A DNA stretch of 11,742 nucleotides from Spirochaetota bacterium (GTDB taxonomy: Bacteria > Spirochaetota > Leptospiria > Turneriellales > Turneriellaceae), in NCBI GenBank assembly GCA_963205035.1, contig CAUJII010000057.1, positions 1-11,742 of the forward strand, given 5' to 3'. Under the pieces are notes generated by a model that saw only the letters and a list, made by a program, of their open reading frames with translations, made no database searches and was not told the origin of the DNA. Positions within the stretch are counted from its first letter, which is position 1; every line of letters starts with the position of its first letter. The translations under genes and the position numbers were made by a program. This document shows, piece by piece, positions 6,360 to 11,742 of this stretch.

Positions 6360-9300
6360 CCTACCGATACCTTTTTCAATGAACCAATCCTCAATTCTCC
6401 CTACGAATACCCCAGTCGTCATTGGGAGCTGGACAATACCGGTCAGCCGACCGGCAACATTGTCGAAACGCGCCGGGAAGCGAAGCTGATTTCGCCGATT
6501 CCCAAACCGCAGAAGGTCAAAGGGAAAAAGGCACAGCAAGAACTCGATCTTGAAGCCGGCGAAGCCGAGGCAGGCGAGAAGCAGAAGTATGACCCAATAC
6601 CTATCATTGATACTGTTCGCCGGGCGGTGGATGAATGGCGAAAACTGCCGCCATCTGATTGGCAAGTAACGCCAGAAACCGCACGACTGTTGCTGCATTG
6701 GCGTGACGCGTCGTTTCAGGGAATGCGTCCGTTCTTCTGCCAAGTCGAAGCAGTCGAGGCTTTGATTTGGCTCACCGAAGTTGCACCTCGTATGCCAAAA
6801 GGTTCGGCAGGCGCTCGTGTCCTCAAGCATCTTGAAGATGCAAATGGTGAGGCGAATCCTGAACTCCACCGGATCGCTTTGAAACTCGCAACAGGCGCTG
6901 GAAAAACAACTGTCATGGCGATGATTATTGCATGGCAGACAATCAACGCAGTGCGCCGGTCGGGGAGCAAGAATTTCACCAAAGGATTTCTGATCGTCGC
7001 CCCGGGCATTACCATCAAAGACCGCTTGCGTGTTTTACAACCGAACGACAGTCAGAGCTATTTTCAACCACATCGGGGTCTGGTGCCTGTGGACATGTTG
7101 AATGATCTGCTGCAGGCTCGCATTGTTATTACCAACTATCACTCCTTCAAGTTGCGTGAACGGCTTGAAATCAGCACGACGGGCAAGGCACTACTCAAAG
7201 GACGCGGCGAAGATATTCAAACACTGGAAACCGATGGCCAGATGATTCAACGAGTCATGCCTGAACTCATGGGAATGCGCAATATTCTCGTCATTAACGA
7301 CGAAGCTCACCACTGCTATCGCGAGAAACCCGGTGATGCAGAAGATTCTGTAGACGACAAAGCGGAAGCCAAAGATAACAACGAGGCAGCCCGTGTCTGG
7401 ATAATCGGTATCGAGACGATCAAACGTAAACTGGGCATCATGGCTGTTTGCGACCTTTCTGCGACGCCATTCTTCTTGAATGGTTCGGGCTACCGCGAAG
7501 GCACGCTGTTCCACTGGACTGTAAGCGACTTCTCGCTGATGGACGCGATCGAATGTGGCATTGTGAAGCTGCCACGGCTACCGATTGCTGACAATGTGCC
7601 GGGTGAGGAGATGCCACGGCTCCGCAATCTTTGGGCTCATGTCGGCAAAGACATGCCGCAGAAAAGTTCAAAAGCATCGGGCAAATTAGACCCGCTGAGC
7701 CTACCACTGCAGCTCAAGACTGCGCTCGAAGCGCTCTATGGGCATTACAAATTGACTTTCGATCTTTGGCAACAGGAAGGTATTCGGGTGCCACCGGTCT
7801 TTATCGTGGTCTGCAACAATACCGCGTCATCGCGCCTTGTGTATGACTACATTTCTGGTTTCAATGCTGTCACCAAGGACGGCAAGGCAACCTTTCACGG
7901 CGGCGCACTGCGGCTTTTCTCAAACTACGAACCTGACGGTAGGCGCAAAGAGCGACCAATGACCTTGCTCATAGACAGCCACGAGCTTGAGTCAGGCGAG
8001 CCCTTGAGTAAAGAATTCAAAGACGCTGCCTCGGCAGAGATCGAACGCTTTCGCCAGGAAATTGTACTGAGGACCGGCAATCGCCAAGAGGCCGACAATA
8101 TCACCGATTCTATGCTGCTGCGCGAGGTGATGAACACTGTCGGTCGTGAGGGTAAGCTGGGCGAGCAAATTCGCTGCGTTGTTTCTGTCTCGATGCTGAC
8201 CGAAGGTTGGGATGCCAATACGGTGACTCATATTCTCGGCGTCAGAGCTTTTGGCACGCAGCTACTCTGCGAGCAGGTCGTCGGCCGTGCGCTCAGAAGG
8301 CAATCCTACGATCTTAATGAAAAGGGTCTCTTTAACGTTGAATACGCAGATATACTTGGTGTGCCGTTTGATTTCACGGCGAAACCCATCGCCGTAAAAC
8401 CCACTCCGCCTGCGGAAACTGTCATGGTGCAGGCGATACCTGAACGTAAGCACCTTGAAATTCGCTTTCCCCAGGTTGTCGGCTACCGCGTCGAGCTGCC
8501 TGCTGATGTCATCACAGCAAAATTCTCTGGCGATTCGGTGCTTGAGCTGACTCCTGATTTAATCGGGCCCACGATTACGCGCAATAGTGGAATCATCGGT
8601 GGGCGCGTCGACCTGACTTTGAAACAAGTTGCCGAAGACCGGCAGAACAGCATTATCTATGCGCTTAGCAAACACATGATTTATGAGAAGCTGCGCGAGC
8701 CAAATGAAGAACCCAAGATTCATTTATTCGGGCAGCTGCGCAAAATCGTTGAAGACTGGTTAAGCGGCGGCAACCTCAAGTGCCGTGCGGGTACGTACCC
8801 GGCGCTGCTCTTTCACAGCGAGCTCGCCGACCTTGCCTGCGAGAAAATCAAGGCGGCGATTGTCAATGGCCAGCCCGGTAACAAGACCAAGCATGCAATT
8901 CTCGATGCCTACAATTCGGTCGGTTCAACAGCTCGCGTTTCGCTGCCGACGACGTCTAAGAAACGTTGGACGACTGACGCAAGAAAGAGCCATGTGAATT
9001 TCGCGATTTGGGATAGCGAGTGGGAGGTTCAACTCTGCCGTGCCGCTGAAGCGCATGAGAAAGTTATCGCCTACGTCAAGAACCATGGCCTCGGTTTTGA
9101 AATACCCTACGTTTACCAAGGGCGCGAGCGCCGGTACCGACCCGACTTTATTCTTAAGATAGACGATGGTCATGTTGACCTCGGCGCACGGAGGCGCGAG
9201 GGCGGTGCGCGACACGACGTCGCTCTTGGCACCGACCTCGGCGCACGGAGGCGCGAGGTCGGTGCGCGACAGGATGTCGCTCCAGGCAACGACCATCTAA

Positions 9301-9509
9301 ACCTGATTGTCGAGATTAAGGGCAAACGGCAAGAGGATGCCAAGATCAAGGCTGATACCGTGCGAAGCCAGTGGCTCCCGGCTGTAAACCGGTTAAAGAA
9401 GTATGGGCGTTGGGATTTCATGGAGATTACAGACGTGCACTTGATCGACGAAGAACTCAATACTAAGATTCAGCAACTACTGAACGACGGAGCAAAACAA
9501 AGTGCCTAA
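6357..9509 (+). CDS. Restriction endonuclease helicase-nuclease subunit, BPTD_3080 / type III Res-like
   Basis: This protein is 1050 aa from the GTG. A conserved N-terminus (EPILNSPYEYPSRHWELD) is followed by an SF2 helicase core: Walker A ATGAGKTT (178-185), DEAH (315-318), SATP (368-371), MLTEGWD (613-619) and motif VI QVVGRALRR (640-648). The C-terminus carries a PD-(D/E)xK nuclease, with PD at 929-930 and E986-I-K988 in VEIKGKR. The family uses ATP to translocate on unmethylated DNA and cuts it, paired with a DPPY methyltransferase, which is encoded two genes downstream. The odd feature is a 38-residue low-complexity insert (941-978), made of two 57-bp repeat copies, between the catalytic Asp and ExK; without it their spacing would be a normal 18 or so. 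The reading frame is intact and all key residues remain, so the enzyme may still work. The next gene starts 15 nt later, indicating an operon. Confidence 0.88.
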   Translation: MPTDTFFNEPILNSPYEYPSRHWELDNTGQPTGNIVETRREAKLISPIPKPQKVKGKKAQQELDLEAGEAEAGEKQKYDPIPIIDTVRRAVDEWRKLPPSDWQVTPETARLLLHWRDASFQGMRPFFCQVEAVEALIWLTEVAPRMPKGSAGARVLKHLEDANGEANPELHRIALKLATGAGKTTVMAMIIAWQTINAVRRSGSKNFTKGFLIVAPGITIKDRLRVLQPNDSQSYFQPHRGLVPVDMLNDLLQARIVITNYHSFKLRERLEISTTGKALLKGRGEDIQTLETDGQMIQRVMPELMGMRNILVINDEAHHCYREKPGDAEDSVDDKAEAKDNNEAARVWIIGIETIKRKLGIMAVCDLSATPFFLNGSGYREGTLFHWTVSDFSLMDAIECGIVKLPRLPIADNVPGEEMPRLRNLWAHVGKDMPQKSSKASGKLDPLSLPLQLKTALEALYGHYKLTFDLWQQEGIRVPPVFIVVCNNTASSRLVYDYISGFNAVTKDGKATFHGGALRLFSNYEPDGRRKERPMTLLIDSHELESGEPLSKEFKDAASAEIERFRQEIVLRTGNRQEADNITDSMLLREVMNTVGREGKLGEQIRCVVSVSMLTEGWDANTVTHILGVRAFGTQLLCEQVVGRALRRQSYDLNEKGLFNVEYADILGVPFDFTAKPIAVKPTPPAETVMVQAIPERKHLEIRFPQVVGYRVELPADVITAKFSGDSVLELTPDLIGPTITRNSGIIGGRVDLTLKQVAEDRQNSIIYALSKHMIYEKLREPNEEPKIHLFGQLRKIVEDWLSGGNLKCRAGTYPALLFHSELADLACEKIKAAIVNGQPGNKTKHAILDAYNSVGSTARVSLPTTSKKRWTTDARKSHVNFAIWDSEWEVQLCRAAEAHEKVIAYVKNHGLGFEIPYVYQGRERRYRPDFILKIDDGHVDLGARRREGGARHDVALGTDLGARRREVGARQDVAPGNDHLNLIVEIKGKRQEDAKIKADTVRSQWLPAVNRLKKYGRWDFMEITDVHLIDEELNTKIQQLLNDGAKQSA
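9177..9290. repeat. Two tandem 57-bp palindromic repeats inserted in frame in the nuclease domain
   Basis: Copies 9177-9233 and 9234-9290 match at 51 of 57 positions. Each has two hairpins: CCTCG-(G)-CGC with GCG-CGAGG around ACGGAG, and GCGAC/GTCGC around a 5-nt loop. Two of the six differences fall in that second loop (ACGAC versus AGGAT) and leave its stem intact. Copy 2 extends the first stem to GACCTCG/CGAGGTC; copy 1 has a mismatch there. Each copy is 19 codons, so the frame is kept and encodes DLGARRREGGARHDVALGT, then DLGARRREVGARQDVAPGN. GC content is clearly higher than in the surrounding gene. It resembles coding-sequence-invading palindromic elements of the Rickettsia RPE kind, by analogy only. 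Confidence 0.85.
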
Positions 9510-9524
9510 TTCGAAGTTAGCAGC

Positions 9525-10991
9525 ATGATTACGAGTAGATCACCAGAATATCTCATTAGCCTTGTTAGGGAATTCTGTAAATTACCAAATGAAACAGAAT
9601 GGCTCGAATTTAAGGCAGATAATCCTGAAGCTGAAGCCATCGGCGAATATATATCCGCCCTTTCTAATTCAGCGGCTTTGCACAATAAGGTCAACGGCTA
9701 TCTAATCTGGGGCATCAAAGATGACACGCATGAGATTATTGGTACGTCATTTGATCCGCAGAGCATAAAGGTTGGCGGAGAAGAACTGGAAAATTGGCTA
9801 TTACGGCTGCTCGCGCCCAAGATTGATTTTTACTTTAACAGAATCACCATTGACGGTATGCCCGTTGTGGTACTTGAGATCGATTGTGCCGCGAGACATC
9901 CGGTCCAGTTCAAGAATCTTGAATATATCCGCGTTGGCAGCTACAAGAAAAAATTGAAAGATTTTCCTGAAAAAGAGCGGGAGCTTTGGCGTCTCTTCGA
10001 CAAGACGCCATTTGAAGCGGGTGTTGCGGCTCACGATATCTCCACAGATGATGTTCTAAAATTCTTGGACTATCCCGCGTATTTTGATCTCTTAAACCAA
10101 CCGTTGCCCGATAATAAAGAGGGAATTATTTTAGCATTAGCGGCTGAGGAATTCATACTGAAGAACGATGCAGGCAAATGGAATTTGACAAATTATGGTG
10201 CCATACTATTTGCCAAGAATCTTTCAGAGTTCAAATCTCTCTCGCGCAAAGCGGTGCGGGTGGTCGTCTATAAAAAATCGAACAAAACCGAAACGGAGCG
10301 CGAGCAAGTAGGTAGCAAAGGTTATGCTTCGGGTTTTAAAGGGTTGATCGGTTTCGTCACGAATCTTTATCCCGAAAATGAGATTATCATCAAGGCGATC
10401 AGAAACAAGGTGCCGACGTTTCCAGAATTGGCGGTACGTGAGCTCATCGCCAACGCGCTGATCCATCAGGATTTTTCCGTAACGGGTGCTGGGCCCATGG
10501 TCGATATTTTTCCAGACCGGATGGAAATTACGAATCCTGGCGAGCCTCTCGTACAAACCGACAGATTTCTCGATTCGCCGCCACGATCCAGAAATGAAAA
10601 GATTGCTGCGTTTATGCGGCGTATCGGCGTTTGTGAGGAACGCGGTAGTGGCATCGATAAGGTTGTGTTTCAGACCGAGCTTTATCAATTACCGGCGCCA
10701 CTTTTCGAGGTTGTCGGTGACAATACGAGGTGCACGCTTTTTGCTCCAAAACAACTACGCGACATGGAAAAGCAGGATAGAACCCGAGCATGCTATTTGC
10801 ATGCTTGCCTGAAGTATGTAGCTCGTGATTTCATGACGAATGCGAGCCTGCGCGAGCGATTTGGTATCGAGGATCAAAACAGTGCAACTGCTTCGCGAAT
10901 CATAAAAGACGCGATCGATGAAAAATTAATAAAACCAAATGACCCTGATACCGGGACGAGGTGGATGAAATATGTACCATTTTGGGCGTAA
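9525..10991 (+). CDS. ATP-binding protein with Schlafen AlbA_2 domain and winged-helix tail
   Basis: In this 488-aa soluble protein, residues about 18-150 form the AlbA_2 (Slfn) domain, with the signature ETEWLEFKAD (23-32) and GYLIWGIKDD (58-67). Residues about 290-400 match the HATPase_c_4-type GHKL ATPase: N-box ELIANALIHQD (306-316, N310), ITNPGEP (335-341) and EERGSGID (371-378, G374-S-G376). The last 70 residues resemble a winged-helix DNA-binding region. AlbA_2/ATPase proteins are often annotated as putative transcriptional regulators and are common beside restriction-modification genes; some Schlafen-domain proteins have nucleic-acid cleavage or antiviral roles. It starts 15 nt after the restriction gene and has only a weak ribosome site, so coupled translation is likely. 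It could control the cassette or be an added defence factor; which one cannot be told from sequence. Confidence 0.85.
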   Translation: MITSRSPEYLISLVREFCKLPNETEWLEFKADNPEAEAIGEYISALSNSAALHNKVNGYLIWGIKDDTHEIIGTSFDPQSIKVGGEELENWLLRLLAPKIDFYFNRITIDGMPVVVLEIDCAARHPVQFKNLEYIRVGSYKKKLKDFPEKERELWRLFDKTPFEAGVAAHDISTDDVLKFLDYPAYFDLLNQPLPDNKEGIILALAAEEFILKNDAGKWNLTNYGAILFAKNLSEFKSLSRKAVRVVVYKKSNKTETEREQVGSKGYASGFKGLIGFVTNLYPENEIIIKAIRNKVPTFPELAVRELIANALIHQDFSVTGAGPMVDIFPDRMEITNPGEPLVQTDRFLDSPPRSRNEKIAAFMRRIGVCEERGSGIDKVVFQTELYQLPAPLFEVVGDNTRCTLFAPKQLRDMEKQDRTRACYLHACLKYVARDFMTNASLRERFGIEDQNSATASRIIKDAIDEKLIKPNDPDTGTRWMKYVPFWA

Positions 10992-10992
10992 A

Positions 10993-11083
10993 TTTCTCTT
11001 TGATGGCTCTTTGATAGAAAGGGCTGTTTTACGCGAAAAATCACTGTTTTACGGGGTTTTTCTCTTTGATGGGTCTTTGACAG
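10993..11083. repeat. Tandem TCTTTGA direct repeats upstream of the methyltransferase gene
   Basis: A 25-bp block at 10993-11017 recurs at 11059-11083 with 2 mismatches (66 nt start to start). Each block holds two TCTTTGA boxes 11 nt apart, about one helical turn: 10997, 11008, 11063 and 11074. Between the blocks CTGTTTTACG occurs twice (11024-11033 and 11044-11053). The last box abuts the ribosome site AGGAG (11082-11086), so a bound protein could block both transcription and translation of the methyltransferase gene. The arrangement looks like an operator array; alternatively it is a neutral duplication. Confidence 0.6.
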
Positions 11084-11092
11084 GAGTTATAT

Positions 11093-11742
11093 ATGCCTAA
11101 AAAATCAGCATCTACCAAACCCCCAAGAGGAATGCAGAAGAAGATCGAAAACATCAGCCATAAAGAGCAGAAGCGCACGAACATACCCACAGCCGAGTAT
11201 GAGTCGCTGATGCAGGATCAGCAGAAGACGCCGATTCGCGTGGCGTATGAACGGCGTAACCGCGATCTTGACCCGCAGCTTGTTTGGCGCGGCAAAGACG
11301 AACAAGATACAAATGATCTTGTGGTAAACGCGCCACCCCTCTACATTCAAGAAAAAGTACACCCGCGTGTCTTGATTGAAGACCTCAAGAACGAAACGCA
11401 GCGCCGCGTCGAAGAAGCGGCACCGACTTTGTTTGGGGATTTCAACGGTTTGAACGACCATAGCAAATCGACGGATTTCTACCACCACCAGCAGAACTGG
11501 ACGAATCGCATGATCTTGGGCGACAGTTTGCAAGTCATGGCGTCGCTCGCGGAACGAGAAGGATTGAGAGGCAAGGTGCAGTGTATCTATCTCGACCCGC
11601 CGTATGGTATTAAGTTCAACTCAAACTTTCAATGGTCGACGACGAGCCGCGATGTCAAAGACGGCAGCAAGGATCACATCACGCGTGAGCCAGAGCAGGT
11701 GAAGGCATTTCGCGATACTTGGCGGGATGGTATTCATTCGTA
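11093..11742 (+). CDS. DNA adenine-N6 methyltransferase (Mod-like), 3'-truncated by the window
   Basis: The first 216 residues are present and the gene continues beyond the window. ATG 11093 follows AGGAG with a 6-nt spacer. The basic N-terminus (MPKKSASTKPPRGMQKK) leads into a family-specific region (IPTAEYESLM, VAYERRNRDLDPQLVWRGK, HPRVLIEDLKNE), then MILGDSLQVMASL and the catalytic motif DPPY at 168-171, followed by GIKFNSNFQW. DPPY ahead of the still unseen AdoMet-binding FxGxG motif is the beta-class order used by type III Mod enzymes. It should methylate adenine within the recognition site and protect host DNA from the restriction subunit encoded upstream. The gene order here, nuclease first and methylase last with a separate 101-nt leader full of repeats, suggests its own regulation. 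Confidence 0.9.
   Translation, partial: MPKKSASTKPPRGMQKKIENISHKEQKRTNIPTAEYESLMQDQQKTPIRVAYERRNRDLDPQLVWRGKDEQDTNDLVVNAPPLYIQEKVHPRVLIEDLKNETQRRVEEAAPTLFGDFNGLNDHSKSTDFYHHQQNWTNRMILGDSLQVMASLAEREGLRGKVQCIYLDPPYGIKFNSNFQWSTTSRDVKDGSKDHITREPEQVKAFRDTWRDGIHS

Noticed and set aside
9177..9290. Possible CRISPR array
   Set aside because: Only two directly adjoining copies with no spacers, inside an intact coding frame.
9170..9460. Minus-strand ORFs (also 8925-9296) with repeated SRTxLAPPCAEV peptides
   Set aside because: They are shadows of the 57-bp repeats read on the opposite strand of the restriction gene; no independent start signal or domain.
11074..11082. Perfect TTGACA -35 hexamer just before the methyltransferase start
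   Set aside because: A -10 box at normal spacing would fall inside the coding region, so it cannot drive this start; it is part of the TCTTTGA repeat.
5598..11742. Phage or transposon integrase expected for an island
   Set aside because: No integrase or transposase motif is encoded in the window; if present it lies further right.

Overview
The window looks like a chromosomal segment of a Gram-negative bacterium of roughly 50% GC. An outer-membrane beta-barrel receptor, a complex I subunit and ordinary bacterial tRNA genes support this. My best guess is a spirochaete of the Leptospirales (Turneriella/Leptonema-like), but this is only an impression of gene content and style and I hold it with low confidence.

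Left part (1-5300), apparently core genome. A partial gene (2-331) overlaps by ATGA the start of a TonB-dependent-receptor-like barrel gene (328-2712). A 201-bp nested inverted-repeat element (2713-2913) follows, between convergent genes. Next come two leftward genes overlapping by 14 nt (4679-3978 and 3991-2948), each encoding a protein with one N-terminal membrane anchor. They diverge from nuoE (4812-5300), which stands here without nuoF.

Middle (5339-5597). tRNA-Thr(UGU) and tRNA-Tyr(GUA) are separated by a spacer filled with a second imperfect inverted repeat. In many bacteria this tRNA pair continues with tRNA-Gly, tRNA-Thr/Trp and tuf. Here it stops abruptly and foreign-looking genes begin, so the 3' end of tRNA-Tyr is a candidate island boundary.

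Right part (5621-11742), a restriction-modification/defence cassette, all rightward. It holds a DUF6933-like protein, a 1050-aa helicase-nuclease restriction subunit of the BPTD_3080 type, a Schlafen AlbA_2/GHKL-type ATP-binding protein, and the 5' part of a DPPY-type adenine-N6 methyltransferase that runs off the window. The restriction subunit should cut DNA lacking the methylation placed by the methyltransferase. The two accessory genes may be regulators or extra defence components; this is inference.

The most unusual signals are: two 57-bp palindromic repeat copies inserted in frame between the catalytic motifs of the restriction nuclease; the 201-bp nested palindrome; and repeated TCTTTGA boxes ahead of both the first cassette gene and the methyltransferase gene, which may form a shared operator.
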